Part shown: positions 11,090 to 24,057 of the stretch, in pieces | How the letters are laid out: the number at the start of each line of letters is the position of its first letter | How positions within the stretch are numbered: position 1 is the first letter of the stretch | NCBI GenBank assembly: GCA_036936605.1 | Contig: JAUPFV010000004.1 | Span: 288,342,009 to 288,406,008, forward strand | Source of the DNA: Limnanthes douglasii subsp. nivea | Lineage: Eukaryota > Streptophyta > Magnoliopsida > Brassicales > Limnanthaceae | DNA: 64,000 nt | Reading direction: 5' to 3' | Notes under the pieces: model-generated | The model's database searches: none | The model's input: the letters and a program-made list of their open reading frames with translations, nothing else | What the model was told of the DNA's origin: nothing | Program-made: the position numbers and the translations under genes

Positions 11090-12720
11090 ATGGGTAACAG
11101 TAGTGGTGAAACTACTCATGGTGATGAATCACTGAATGCTGATACATGTTTTGAGGCTGACGAGCCTCAAGTTTATGCTGAAAGACGTAGCACCGATCCT
11201 GACCGGCTCACAAGTTTATTCTTGTCGAAAACAGTATCATATTACTTCTTGACTATTACCTTCACGAGGCGTACAACATAGATATTGGGAGTGTAAGTTG
11301 GACCATTTATTTATAATTATTTTGGTTTATATTGATAATTAATATTATAATAATATATCTGGTTTTATTTATTTTCATTGTTACCGTTTTAGTCAGGTAT
11401 TACCGTCCATGCCAAGTACAGACCATTAGCCCAATGAGTCCTTAGAAGTTAGGAGGTTGTGAAGAATATAGCTGAGGTCACTCAATTCTGGCATATTATT
11501 AGCCACTTGACTGAGATCAACTCAAACCCACAATTGAAGAAGGCTTTTATCAAACGATCACGTAAAAATACCAATATTTTTCACTTCTCCTTCGGTGATA
11601 TGAGTATCATGTTAGATAATGTGTTCGTCATTACCGGCCTCCCGGTGGTAGGGATAATAGTCAAACCCGAGGGGAGCACCACTTACTGTGAATTTTATGG
11701 CCATTAGTCTCGCTTGTTGAAGATTATGGTAAATGAGGTTCAGTCGGAATTGGAGAATCATGATGGATTGGGGTTAGGTCTTAGGGAACACTTTACAGAA
11801 GAGGCATATTTGGATTCACTCCCACGCGTATCAGTGGTAAGATAATACATGCCGCACGTGTGTGCATCATGTATATGTTCAGTTGCATAATGTTTACCAT
11901 CACGAACCAGAAGTCCGTATATGCAAATTTTCTTACCTCTTTGGAGTAAATGGATCATCACGATGAGATAGCATGGGGTACTTGCGTGTTGGTATGACTA
12001 TATTGGGACATGTGAGGAGTTTCAAAGTTGTCGCTTAAGAGTCTCATTGTTTTTGTAGGGTTGTTAGATTGTTGGATCTACGATCATTTCCATTGTTTTT
12101 GCCTTCAGTTTAACAGCGAGTATACCTTATCAAATCCCAAACGTGTTAGTTGGTTATCAAAAACACTCACGGGGACAAACGTTCGACCGCAAACCTACTA
12201 CTACGACATTCTTGCGAGTGTCGAGGAGAAGGATTTAATTTTTGTAATGTATATATTTTTAATTTTATCAAACCCAATTTTTTTCTTATTTTGTTATGTG
12301 TTGGTTTGCAGGTGATATTCTAACTATATGCAGATATGAGAGAGAGGTTTCCGATGCATGAGGTTGTCTTATATCACAATCCTATTCAGGAGTTGAGTAT
12401 GACTGAATGTTATGTGGAGGATCGAGTGATATGACAGTTCGTTTGGATTGAGGATAAACCACTAGATTCTATTGCAGCTCAACCTCTTATTAATAATGAG
12501 AACATTACCACTATCATGTTAACATTTGACATCGGGATGATTAACAGTCGCATTTGTTTGTCGTTGACTAGTTCACACGACTACTGTCAAGAAACCTCAG
12601 GATGATGACGTCTCAATACAAAGTCTACGCCGTGAAGTACGAGTGGTTTCACATCACCCGTCATATTCTTGATGACCGTGCAACGATAGAGGAGGTTATA
12701 CGATAAACCATATTCGACCC
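11090..12720 (+). pseudogene. Plant-mobile-domain (MAIN-like) pseudogene 1
   Basis: FHFSFGDMSIMLDNVFVITG followed by LPVVG (about 11577-11650) matches the central motif of the plant mobile domain, 'GEMTITLDDVxxLLGLPxxG'. Downstream pieces fit the rest of the domain: LLDCWIYDHFHCF (about 12062-12100) and RERFPMHEVVLYHNPIQE (about 12340). Frames change several times and stops intervene. The domain occurs in MAIN-type nuclear proteins and is often carried by plant transposons. I see no MULE ends around it. The upstream open frame starting with ATG at 11090 may be its N-terminus. Confidence 0.68.
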
Positions 12721-13870
12721 CTTAACGAATTCACGGAAGAGGTAACCAATTTTACGAATTGAGTCTTGCAAATCACAAGTCCATGGCTTTTTATCATTTT
12801 AAGTATTTTGATCGTATGTTTCTTCTGTTAGGTATCACCAGTCCTTTTTCTATGTTCGTTGTTTGTGATAACTTTATTACGCTAAGTATTGGTTGTTTTT
12901 TGTATGTTGTATAACAAAATATTTATGTTTTCTGTTAGGAATGCATGTTTTATAACGAAACATGACCAACAAAGTTTTGAAACATTTACCTAGCGATGGT
13001 GTACTTGCTTTCTCAAAATCTAGCACGTGGTCGTGATATGATTTATCTCGTTTGGTGGATGATGCAGATATATTAATAGATAACTTACGTTTGGAAGTTG
13101 GATGACAAGACGATTTTAGTTTATCCAAAGCCTCCAAAAGGGAAGATATTTCTGGATGGAGTATGACAAACCATTTCTTGACACATGCTTTATGCGTGAT
13201 TTGTTTTTTATTTTCATGATAACAAGTAAGAGTTTATCCATTTTTTATTTTAATTGTTCAATCGTCAGCAGATCAGTAGAACAACTATATCTAACCTCTT
13301 CTAATGATCGTGGAAATAGTCTAAAGGTACTATAAAGTGTTTACTTACAAATTCGAAGATGTTGTGCCAACAAGGTATATGTTGCGTAGTTCGTATAATA
13401 CATATCCAAGGCATACCGTACACAACTTTCATTATTTAGGAAAGTTATACTTCAAAAAAAAAGTTTTAAAGCATAGTGAGAGATGTTATTTCTTAGATTT
13501 CCATACATATTGTTAAAGAATTTATGTAGGGTTAATAATACATTCGATAATTTATCCATGTTGCAATTCGACCAAAAGTATGTACCTTCAACCAAAAGGA
13601 CTTGAAGTTACATTGCTCGTACTAAGGAAACACTTGAGGGTGGAATGCGTACTCTTTACGCGGTTAATGGTTTGGTTACTAAAATGCAGTGATAAACTTA
13701 TCAGAGTAAGGCTCTAACCAAGTGTTGTTGTTCGATTGCTTTTGGATATTTTTTGAAGTCATGGATCATTTCCGGCCAATAGCTAGTGAATGAGATTTTC
13801 GTATTCGACAACATCATTTTAATCCACACCTTCAAAAAAACATCGAAGACTTTTTTTTATCATTGATGAT
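12721..13870. other. AT-rich stretch without recognisable genes
   Basis: No supported coding region. It could contain decayed 3' sequence of the plant-mobile-domain gene at its left and lies against the LTR remnant at its right. Confidence 0.45.
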
Positions 13871-13879
13871 GTCTTTCTT

Positions 13880-14269
13880 TTTCCGTCGGACGTCAATATT
13901 AGTTGCTATTTGATAGTTCTAAATATATTTAAGAGTGAATATGTTAATGAAACAAGGTTTGGAGGACTAAAGTTTTAGAGATTGAAACTAGAGAGAATTA
14001 GAAAAAGACACTTACAAAATATCTTTTTTTTAAATTATTAATCAGTCATCTTTCCTCAAGAGAGGAGGTATCCTTTTATAGTACATTGGTTGAGTTCCAC
14101 ACGTCTAGACAATAATTAATTATGGTCATTTTCTGAAACTTATAATTAATTACAAAGAAATCCTTTTACATTATACAATTGTCATATGTCTCTTATGAGG
14201 TTTTCTTTATACCAGAGTACTCATTTATTTTTTCGATCTCATTTAATTATATAATTCTTCCTTTATGAG
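13880..14269 (-). repeat. 3' LTR remnant of the decayed Tat element
   Basis: Scattered blocks align with the intact LTR at 36476-36888: GTCAATATTAGT, GTTTTAGAGA, CCTTTTATAGTA, and an end of the form TTCCTTTATGA where the intact copy has TTCCTTATCA. It lies directly before the shared AGCCCCCCAGTCCT block. The left edge is approximate. Confidence 0.6.
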
Positions 14270-14286
14270 AGCCCCCCAGTCCTTGT
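14270..14286 (-). promoter_or_regulatory. Polypurine tract of the decayed Tat element
   Basis: Plus-strand GAGCCCCCCAGTCCTTG reads as a G-rich purine run on the element strand, next to the 3' LTR. The intact element has AGCCCCCCAGTCCTA in the same place (36891-36905). Such tracts prime plus-strand DNA synthesis. Confidence 0.6.
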
Positions 14287-15129
14287 GAAAATATTAGAGC
14301 AAAGACTGTAGTTTGCCAATGCTTTGATTTATCCGATGTTACTTCTCCCATCAGACTTATGATGCTTTTGTTAATTCTTCATCGGATTTTTTCAACCTTA
14401 ATTATAAAGAATTCTTCTCTTGGTTTTATCGCGCATGTTCGATAATTGCTGTAATTTCTGACGCGTATCTTCCAATATTTCTCCTATCATAACGTCATGA
14501 ATCTCTGACATAACCAACAAATTGTTTTTCAACCGTGATCCTAGCTTTCGATTGGCATGGTCGACGTGTGACCTTTGATATGTCATAGAAAAAACCTGAA
14601 GCGGTGCACTCTTTTCCTAGGCATTCATTTCCTCCTACCCTCGACTCTCATAACCCCTACGAAAACACCTCTGAAAGCTCTTGGGCCTGGTGCTAGTTGA
14701 GGCCCATCATTTTCTTTAAATACCCCAGAGCTCTAATCATTCTCACTTAGAGATTTTTATGGAGAATTGTTTCTTAAACATTGCTAGAGAGAGAAGTACA
14801 TCCAAGAGTTTCTAGAGAGAGAAATACATTCGAGAGTTGCTACAGAGAGAAGTGCGTTGGGTTACTTACAATTCCTCAAGGAGTTCTTCCACTATTTTTG
14901 CCATAATTTATGCGTAGAGGCTTTTCTATTTTAGAGTGGTTTTATATAAGTAAAAAATCCGACGAACAACAAGCTGCTGGATTATACGTCGAACAAGAGC
15001 CACGACCAATTTTACCACATATTATGGTAGGTGGCCTTCAACGAACAGCTTATTCGACATAATTGGTTCCTCGAATATTACTCCTCAACCCCGCATTTAT
15101 ACTTGTTCAATAATTATCAAGGGTAACGA

Positions 15130-17400
15130 CAATAAAATGGGCAATAAGGAAAAATATGTTGGATTCTCGAAAGCCGATGATTCGAAGCAAAAAAAAGTCC
15201 ATAAACTTACAAGAAAAGCTCATATCAAAGCCTCATCTGACATTCCGATAACTCCATCTGCTACACCGTAAACTACTCAGTGTCCTATTCCCAAAGCCCC
15301 CCTCCGAAGTTAAAAACTACAATTGTGGCTTATACAGCGAAAATATATCTCGAACCAATCAAGAAGCAGAGTCAAATGCTTCTACTATCGAGCCTGTAAA
15401 CGAAAACAAGAATATTGCCAACACCGCTTAATCCAAAGTAATTAGTGTTATTAGGATATCAATGGTATCAAATTCTTGTGAAGAGGAGATAGAAATCTCA
15501 AGCTTTTGAACTTATGAGGATAGCTCTCCTCCAAAAACGAAGTCCAAATCGAAAAAAAAATCATGTTGAACTTCCCTCACACATCGACGCTCTCATTGGT
15601 AACAATATTTGAGCTGTTGAGTATAAACACATTTTAACTTTATTAAAGGTGAAGTGCAAGTATTATGATGCATTCAAGGAGGCTAAGTTGAGGGCCCGAT
15701 GAGGAATCCCTACTTCTATCACCATTCGATTTTGACTGCTGGAGAGATGCATTTATCATTTCAAGATCATGAACTGATTGTTTACCCATAAATTTTGAAT
15801 TTGGGCCTCAGATTTCCTCTGGATCTTTTCTTTGTCAAATATTTCGAGATGATTGACTTGTGTCCGACCCAAGCTGGGCTCAATATGTAATTTACTTTGA
15901 TGACGTGTATAATGGCCTCCAAGATTTCAGGGTTAGGATTTTATCTAGAACAATTCATCGGCCTTACTGAGGTTGCGAAAAAATACCTATTTTCAATTTT
16001 ACACCTTAACCTTTGCCAATAGATTCAAAATTATGTATGACTTGCTTGAAGTTGATAAGAAATGGAAGCCGCGGTTTTTCTTTATCTCTGGTCATTGGGA
16101 GACTGGATCTGACACCACAACTGATAGAACACATAGAATGTTCCTAAAATGGACGAACCGAGGTACTTCTACTTTCAATTTTTATTTCTCTTTTATCCTT
16201 TTTGTTCTCATCTAATGTTTCTTTGTTAAAAAGCAATGACAAATGTGTCCAACCCATTCTTAGATCATGTAATCAAAGCGACAAAAAAGTTCGACAAGAC
16301 GAGTAATAAGGCTAATATTTCTTGGTCCAACGAATTTCATCGTCGCTTTACTCCCACCAATCTTACTAAGAGTCATCTTTAGAGGGCCAATCCATCCATA
16401 CACATATCTTACAAGAACTTATGGTTCCTCTAACTCAGGACAATATGTTAAATAGATTATAGGCTCGGGGTGTACTCTGAGGTCAGATCTCAAAGCCTCT
16501 TTCTACCTTCGAAGGCTAGTGCTCAAAGCCATCACAAGAAAGACAATGGTGATGTTTTGAGAATAGATGAAGCCCCAGAGACTTCTGGACTGGTAGCCCA
16601 AGATACTAATGTTGAATTTGAGAAAACAAGTCTTGTAGGGAAGAAAGGTTTCAAAAGACCGTCTAAGAGTAACCTTCCCAAGAAGAATGCCATCAACAAA
16701 TGAAAGAAGATATTCAACAGGATACAAAAAACATTCATGCCAAAAAAGAAACGTCAATAGAACATTAAGCTGCTGACCCTAACTTACCATCCCAAGAAAG
16801 AGTTATCATTGAATCAGATTCCTCTCAGCTTCCAAATGACGAGCTGACTGTTAACAAAATTAAGGTAATATTGCTCAAGAAGATAATTCTTCGACGGCTG
16901 TTTCGTTCGAAGTTGCCTCCTCATCCGAGTAATTCAAAATCTCTTCCGATAATGTATTCTCTCTTCGGATATGTAAACTTCTTTAATCTTTGGTTATCCT
17001 TGGAAGAAAAATACGATCTTTGAGAGATAAAAAGAATCATTATAAATCAGAGTTTTCAAAATTTAATTTAAAATTCAATGAGCTTGAACAAGGCCTCGTC
17101 GTACTTTAAACGAGCTGTTGATGACCTGGAAAATATCTTCAAAGAAAAGCAGGCCCTTTAAGTCTAAGTTGAGATTGATAAAAAATTGCTTTTGAAGCCT
17201 ATGTTGCCAAATGTGTTACCAAAGTGGATGCGATGGACGCAAAATTTAAGTTTGGTTTAATTTTGGAAATTAATGAACTTTACCTTGATATTAAAGTTGA
17301 GCAGTTTTTAGAATTTGATTCCCGTCGAACTTCGTCCTGTAGTAATTTCTTTAAATGATGATGATGAAAGTTCTTCAGAATTTTCCGATGAAGATCCCTT
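15130..17400 (+). pseudogene. Antisense gene of the decayed Tat element
   Basis: This is the plus-strand counterpart of the 37.8-40.5 kb gene. Recognisable parts: KLRFPLDLFFVKYFE-like and DLCPTQAGLN-like sequence near 15.80-15.88 kb, then YDLLEVDKKWKPRFFFISGH at 16036-16095 and FLKWTNR before an intron. The intron runs from about 16163 to 16235 (donor GGTACT, acceptor AAAAAG). Exon 2 starts MTNVSNPFLDHVIKATKKF, matching MTGISKPYSDYVEGATNVF of the intact copy. The C-terminus is acidic (DDDESSSEFSDED, about 17357-17395), as in the intact copy. Numerous stops show it is dead. Confidence 0.7.
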
Positions 17401-17555
17401 CGGATATTCTTCAATATATAAAATTTTAACTGTTCCCATGTTCACTGTAGTTTGTAAATTCCTCGCTTTTCTTTGAGGTAATTCTTTGAAGCCCTCAATT
17501 TTGTTCGAGGCAATTTTACGAAGTCCTCAATTTTATTCGAGGAAATTTCGTGAAT

Positions 17556-17940
17556 GATAATCGGATTTTACTTTTTTTTTATCTTTTTGATTCAAAATTT
17601 TGGTTTAAAGACCAAATTTTGTTGGAAGACATTTTAGGTCCAAAATTAATAGTTAAAGAAACTTTTTTCGGAAAACATTTTACGTCCAAGATTAATAGTA
17701 AAGACCAACTATTGTTAGAAGACCCTTTAGGTCTAAGATTAATAATCAAAGACCAACTTTCGTCGTAAGACCCTTTAGGTACAAAATTAATAGTTAGAGA
17801 CCAATTTGTTGGAACACCCTTTAGGTCGAAAGTTAATACTTAGAGACCAACTTTCGTTGGAAGACCCTTTAGGTCTAAAATTAATAGTTAGAGACAACTT
17901 TCCTTGGAATACCCTTAAGGTCCAAAATTAATAGAATTTA
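17556..17940. repeat. Tandem repeat, about 48-50 bp unit
   Basis: About eight degenerate units of the form 'AGACCAA...GTTGGAAGACC...TTTAGGTCCAAAATTAATAG' follow each other. A shorter two- to three-unit repeat (TCGAGGCAATTTTACG) precedes them near 17.49-17.55 kb. They lie between the antisense gene and the pol end, the hypervariable position known to carry satellites in Tat-lineage elements. Confidence 0.85.
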
Positions 17941-17999
17941 TAAGATAGCAAAATAATTTTATATATATGGATCGGATAATACAAAAGTTCATTAAAACC

Positions 18000-20493
18000 T
18001 TCTTGCACCACCGTGGTAGGAAAGAGTATGCCACCGATATTTTACATGTTTCAACATTTAATCTTTTATATTCATTTTAGATACAATTTAATATGCTCAA
18101 TATATCATGAGTGGCGGAGATTTCTTACTTCTTTATCCTTGATTCAATATGTTCCCGATTTTATTTTTTTCTAGTTTCACATATATACCTTCCCAATTAA
18201 GTCCTAACTTTTTGAGGAGTTTTTATTTCGTGTGAAGAAATATCTTTCTTAAAATATGATCTCCAATCTTGAACTCTCTTCTTTTAACTTCTGAATCATA
18301 CATACTTCTCATCAACATTTGGTAGTGTAATGCATTAACTATGCCCGTCTTCTTATTTCTTCAATCAAATCCAATTCAATTCGCCTTTCTTCATCATTAG
18401 TGTCCTTGGAATACTCAGTAACACGATACAAAGGAAAAATAGCTTCAGAAGGCACTACCGCTCCAATCGCATATAATAATGCAAATAAGGGTTCTAAAGT
18501 TGCAGTTCTAGAAGTAATTTGATATGCCCAAAGGACTTATTGTAGATAATCTCGCCATTTTCCGGATTTCCCTTCCAAATTCTTCTATAAGCATCGAGGA
18601 TTGTTCGGTTGGTAACCTCAACTTGACCATTCACATGAGGATGGAAATGAGTCGGAAACACTATTGTATCTATCGAGAAGAGCAAAAAGCATTCATGTCT
18701 TTATTATCAAATTGTGGTCCATTATCCATAGTAATCCGCCTCGGAACCCCAAAACAACAGCATATATTTGAGACTTAATTACATATTTGGCTCTTGTTCC
18801 AGTTAATGGTTTGGCTATTACCCACTTCGAAAAATAATCTATTGCCACAATTATCGTCTTTCGTTCTCTAGATGCCATTATCAATGGTTCGTCGAGGTCG
18901 ATACCCCATTAGTCAAATGGTAAAGCTTCGGATGTAGATTCAAAAGGGACCCCTGGTGTACGAATTATATTAACAAACTTTTGGCATGTATCACGTCTTT
19001 TAACCATATCTTTGGCATCAAACAATATCGTAAGCCAATAATATCCTTCAAAAAATACTCTTTGTATCAACGTTTTATACCCACGGTGCACATACACTTC
19101 TCCATCGTGCAACTCTGATAATATCATCTATGACTCATATTTTCCCAAGCATCGAAGTTAAAGTCTGCTAAAATATTTTTTGTATAAGATTCCTCAACAT
19201 AACCATGAGATTTTGAATGTATCTTTTTAGACATCAATTTATCAACTAGCAACACTTGTTAACTATAAATTCTCTGATATCAAACCTTCAATTATTTTTT
19301 TCTCTTGTTGAAATTATGAAAGCTTCACCGGTCCTCTCAATCTGTTATGAACCTCTTATAATTGAAGGGTTTTCTTGTGTGATGATCCATGGATACCCAT
19401 CAGAATATGCAATGATAGCCAACGAATCTGGTACTGAATTATCAGCCATATGGACATGTTCGTACTGTCAAACCATTTAGCGCTTTCAGATATTTGACAA
19501 GATGACTCATTTTGATGTTTTTTTTTAATTTTCATTTTTTATATTTTAAATATATTTAATTAAAATATTTGACCAGATCCAATCGCTTTGAAATTGGACT
19601 AAGTTTTATTTTATTTCATGAGGAACAATCAGTACTTTTGGCGTAGGGTTTCGAGCACTTCTATAAAAGACTCTCAACCTTTTATTTTTTCCGTCAAACT
19701 TTTTGGAATATAATATGAGTTTTTCTATAAGTCTCTTGTACTCTAACATATGGTTATGGTTTATGTTTCAATGTTTCGTGCTCTTCTTTTTATGTATGCA
19801 GTCGTCTGTTATCGCCGCTACCATATGGGCAAGCATTAAACCTGCCAAAGCTGCTTCGTATTCTGCCTCATTATTTGATGCTTGGAATATGAAGCATATA
19901 GCTTGATACATTGCCAATACATGTGCAAATATTAATTGGACACCACCCCCTCAACCCGAAACGCCTTGATCTCCCACAGCTCATTGCGTTTGATCCCCCA
20001 TCAGTACGAACGGTCCATTCTTCCTCTAATGCTTTCTCATCAGACTATATATCACGTTCTTCAGAGTGAAATTCAACCAAGAAGTCTGCCAAAGCTTGAG
20101 CTTTAATTGCTGTTTTGGGTTCAAAATCTATGTCAAAATCACCTAGCTCCACATACCACTTGGTCATTCTTCCAGAAACATGTCTTTGCAACATACTTTT
20201 TAAAAGAAAAAAAATTCTGATTACAATAGTATGAGCTTGGAAATAAGGTCTTATTTTCCGAACAGCAGTAACCAAAGCTAATACCAATTTCTCTAACTTC
20301 AAATATCTTTTCTCAGCATCCTAACGCTCTTACTAATGTAATACACTGGTTGAGGGCAATCATCCAATTCTCGGATTAACACAACACTAATAATATAATC
20401 CGTCACGACTAAATACACAAACAATTTGTCTCTCGGATAAGGCTTCGATAGAATTTCACGGAAATAAAAGATATTCTTTAATCTGCTCAACAA
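18000..20493 (-). pseudogene. pol pseudogene (RNase H, archaeal-type RNase H, integrase) of the decayed Tat element
   Basis: Fragments on the minus strand align with the pol at 41.5-44.6 kb. PQPVYYISKSVRMLRKDI and KIRPYFQAHTIVIR are gypsy RNase H (20045-20493). An archaeal-type RNase H remnant lies near 19.7-20.0 kb. LHDGEVYVHRGYKTLIQRVF and CQKFVNII are the integrase zinc-binding part (18909-19127). DYFSKWVIAKPLTG and HVNGQVEVTNRTILD are core integrase pieces (18494-18884). Each fragment is in a different frame. One cysteine of the zinc finger is changed (RRDTC where the intact copy has RCDTC). Confidence 0.85.
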
Positions 20494-20499
20494 CTTTTG

Positions 20500-20632
20500 T
20501 ACGCTCTTTGATCAAATTAAAATACGCTCTTTGATCAAATTAAAATGACTTGCTTGCCTCAACACTGAGGAACACATTTATTAAGAACAAATTAAAATGA
20601 CTTGCTTGTCTCAACACTGAGGAACACATTTA
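20500..20632. repeat. Two small nested direct duplications at the truncated end
   Basis: TACGCTCTTTGATCAAATTA plus AAA (23 bp) is present twice back to back (20500-20522, 20523-20545). A 45-bp block ending GAGGAACACATTTA occurs at 20536-20580 and again at 20588-20632 with one mismatch. They sit exactly where the Tat element breaks off. Confidence 0.85.
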
Positions 20633-21392
20633 TCCGAAAACCGGTCATTTTAAAATTTAGCGAAAAAAGACAAAAAGGCGTACACACTCCTAATTCTCCC
20701 ATATGAGAACAACAGATGCAAGCATCAAAACAAGCGGTCGAAAAAGACGACAAGACCGGGGAACAACAGCCAAAATGTGATGTAGAGAAGCGCATCCAGA
20801 GAGGCGACTGCACTATAAACTTAACAATGGTCGGAGACTTGGAGCCCCTAGAGAGAGGCGACCTTTAGAAGTTTGGAGAGAGACGCCGCAAAAAGTTTTC
20901 TCCTTTGCAGTTTTAGTTCTCCAATTTATAGTCCTAGTTTATCCTTTCCTTTTCCTATCAATGTTCACGTAGATGTTAAAATAGTATTGTATGATCTACC
21001 ACATACCAACTCTGTATTTACCCACATGAATATAACACTTTCTGAAACATTAAAATTAGTTTAATACAAAAGAATATACAAATCCAAACATGGTAGAGCA
21101 ACCGTTGTTTTAGCCAGAAAAATACCTTCTGAAAGTTGACTTTACCAACCCATCCCCCGTCGATCTCTATCTCTAATACTATTCTTATTTTCTTGCATAA
21201 TTTAAACAGACAAGTTCTGACTAGAAGCTGGTTTAACCAAGTAGGTTAGATGGAAAGAAAGAACACCTTCTAAAAAGTTGACTTTCCTCTTCAAGCTCTA
21301 TCATTATTGTTATTTTCTTGTTGGATTATAGCTTTTTGGGTTCTTTGTGTTTAGTTTGATATCTTGGATTATTGCAGGCTCCACTCTCTACA
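20633..21392. other. Intergenic stretch upstream of F-box copy 2
   Basis: No gene is seen. AAAGTTGACTTT with its flanks occurs twice (about 21134 and 21273), a small internal duplication. The first of these also resembles 4.07-4.14 kb upstream of F-box copy 1, so this is F-box family flanking DNA. Confidence 0.5.
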
Positions 21393-22458
21393 ATGGAGAT
21401 GCCGGAGCTGCTTGATGAAAATATATTTGATATACTCTCAAGGCTGCCTGTGAAGTCTCTAATACGCTTCAAATGCGTATCCAAGCCATGGTGTTCACTC
21501 ATCTCCGACCCCCAATTTATCAAAGCTCACTTTCCTCGACTAGACCAAATGAGTAGTAAGATGCTTGTGACTAACCAACGTGAGGTCTGGATCCTGGATG
21601 ATAAAGATAGCGAAAACTCAATGGTGAAGCTTAGCTATCCAGTTGTGATTCAATCATGGGACTCGGTTGTATTTGTAGGATCTTGTGATGGTTTGGTATG
21701 TTTACTCCTTGAGTCCTATACTTTTATTGTATGGAATCCATCTACCACCGAGTGTTTAGGCAATTACCACCCCCTATCTCATCTGACGTATATGACCAAT
21801 TTGAATCCGACGATTATTCCAACTTTTATGGATTTGGATATGACTCGTCTATCGACGATTACAAAATTATAATAGGATTTTGGTCCAAATCTTCTGTTGG
21901 TGACGTGTAGCTCAAGTCTTGGCCCTTAAGTCTAACGAATGGAAATTTGATAGATTTCACAAAGTTGGGTATCACACTGAAGGCTCTAGTATTCTTTTGA
22001 ATGGAAATTTGTATTGGATCTCCGAAGATGGTAAACCAAAGCCAAAGGTAGTTTTGACGTTTAATATAAAAGAGGAGAAATTCATGGAGGTTGTACGATT
22101 CTCTATGGACGGGCACGCTGAGAGCCACCCAATGGGGTTGTATGCCTTTGAAAATTCCCTTCTCCTACTCAGCACATGTAGAATTGCTGATAGTGCCTAT
22201 TTTGAAGTGTGGGAGAAGAACATGGATGGCTTTGAGGATTCTTGGAAAAAATTATACTGTGGTCCATTTGGTATCTTACAGCTGCGTTTTACTTATCAGC
22301 TACATTTTACAAGAAATTACAAGCTTTTGTTGGTTTATCATTTGACTAGCATACGCATCTATGATCTCGATGCTATGACTCGTAAGGATTCCCCAGGGAT
22401 TGGTTCACATATTTTTGATGGGATAGTCTATCTAGAGACTTTGGTTTCACCCAACTAA
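21393..22458 (+). pseudogene. F-box protein pseudogene, copy 2
   Basis: ATG at 21393 starts MEMPELLDENIFDILSRLPV, the F-box, nearly identical to the gene at 49-50 kb. Then come FVGSCDGLVCLLLESYTFIV and, out of frame, the middle F-box-associated region. A frameshift near 21755 and a stop plus frame change near 21907 break it. The last part (21919-22458) is open: SNEWKFDRFHKVGYHTEGSS to the end VYLETLVSPN. The family acts as substrate receptors of SCF ubiquitin ligases. Two lesions in an otherwise well-kept sequence suggest recent inactivation. Confidence 0.88.
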
Positions 22459-23227
22459 AATGTTTCAAGCAGACAGGAATAGGAGAGAAACTGTTCCTTA
22501 TTTGTATTTCCCAAAGCATACTATGTTGTATTATATAAACATATTAGACCTGTAAGAATCCCATAGCCAAATGGCCACAGATTTGGCATAGCCAAAACCT
22601 TCACTTTTGGCCACAGATTTTGTACGCTAAGTTCTAATTATACTAGGTGTCATTTTCATTTCCTGTGAACTAAAGGAGGTCATAAGTTGTTCTTAAATCG
22701 ATGTTGAATTGTTAATGTAAAGTACACATATGCCATGTGTATAGTTTATTCAGGTCGAACTAGTTAATCTGCCTATTCGCAAAGTCTTTTAAAATCTCAG
22801 CCTCAAGTGAGATAACAAACAGCTTCCTCTGTTCGATCCTAAGGCACCTTTTCATCAATCAAGTAACATAATTTTATACATCTGAGTTCTTGAAAGAAAT
22901 GTCATCCGGTTGTATGTTTGTGAGTTCAAAGAGATCTTTGAGTAAACTAAGGTATTGGCGTACATAAACATGAGCATCTGCTCATTTTTTGGCGTACATA
23001 ATAAAATAATTGAGGTCGATTAATAAATGTATTTATCAGAAAATGTATTGTTCTAGCATTGACTCAAGAGGCTAGGTTGTTACAAGTAGTTAATGGTTTG
23101 ATCAAGTTTTTTCCAGCTTTTCCACAGTATGGTGAAGCTTGACATTTTGACATTAGACTTTAGATTAATAACATCATATTAGTGGCCTCGAATTGGGAAA
23201 ATCACTAATATTATAGTTTCCCAAGTA
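22459..23227. other. Duplicated 3' flank of F-box copy 2
   Basis: No gene. Segments match the downstream flank of the intact gene in reverse: GATGTTGAATTGTTA near 22.70 kb versus 48.67 kb, and the CTTTTCCACAGTATG region at 23.11 kb versus 48.32 kb. Homology ends about where the LINE A tract begins. Confidence 0.6.
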
Positions 23228-24057
23228 ACTTTTTTTGTGTTAAAATAAATGTATTAAAAGTGAAAGGGAAGATTACAATTATTACCGGACATTCTCCGGC
23301 TATAGTGTACTTACATGAACCCAAAGGAAATATTTTTTTATGAATTGTTTCACAAAAGTGGGAGTAGGGTACAATTTTAGTGCCCATGAGTGTAACATCC
23401 CGCAGACAAATAGCAGCAACATGACCTGCGAGGCAAAACATATCCAAATTAAAATATGTTAGTATGGTGATGAAAAATCAAAGCGAAAAAATATTTATAT
23501 CGTGAAATTTGTAAAAAATGTCGTAAAGGATGTGATGACAGATGACCAACTCGAGCGAGATTGATTTAATGAAGATCCGTATGTTCCTTTTCAAGCACAA
23601 GTGATAAACCACCGCATAAAAAGAAACACACCAAATGCTCCCAAAGTTCGTAGATTGGGGATCCAAGAGCTAGCAGTATGAAACTAGCTGGCCTAGTCAC
23701 AAGCAGAATACGAAAAGTTGAGTTTCATTGCGTATCCCTCCCACAAGAAAATAATAAATGGATTCTTGGGAAAGATTACGAGAACACAGTCCGAGACCGT
23801 GTTGTAATCCCAGACGATGAGCTTGTCATACGTGGTAAGTTTTCAATAGATGACAAGGGACCTTAATTCGTGAGGGCATAATATGGTGATATATGCTTCT
23901 TATCATGATTAAGAGTCCAGACTCGACATCTTCACAACCCGATGGGGGGAGAGGAGGAGCAAATTTATAGTGTTAGCAATTTTGAGCAAGTGAGCTTAAT
24001 GACACGGCCTGCTCGGATCTGGCTAGATCAGTCCTACGAGCCGTTGTGATTATTTAT

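Larger units (their letters stand above)
13880..20545 (-). mobile_element. Decayed Tat-lineage Ty3/gypsy element, 5' half missing
   Basis: Element orientation is minus. Left to right on the plus strand: 3' LTR remnant, polypurine tract, antisense gene (plus), tandem repeats, then integrase, archaeal-type RNase H and the end of the gypsy RNase H (minus). This is the same order as in the full-length element at 36.5-47.7 kb. It stops abruptly inside RNase H at about 20.5 kb. RT, protease, gag and the 5' LTR are absent. Confidence 0.8.
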
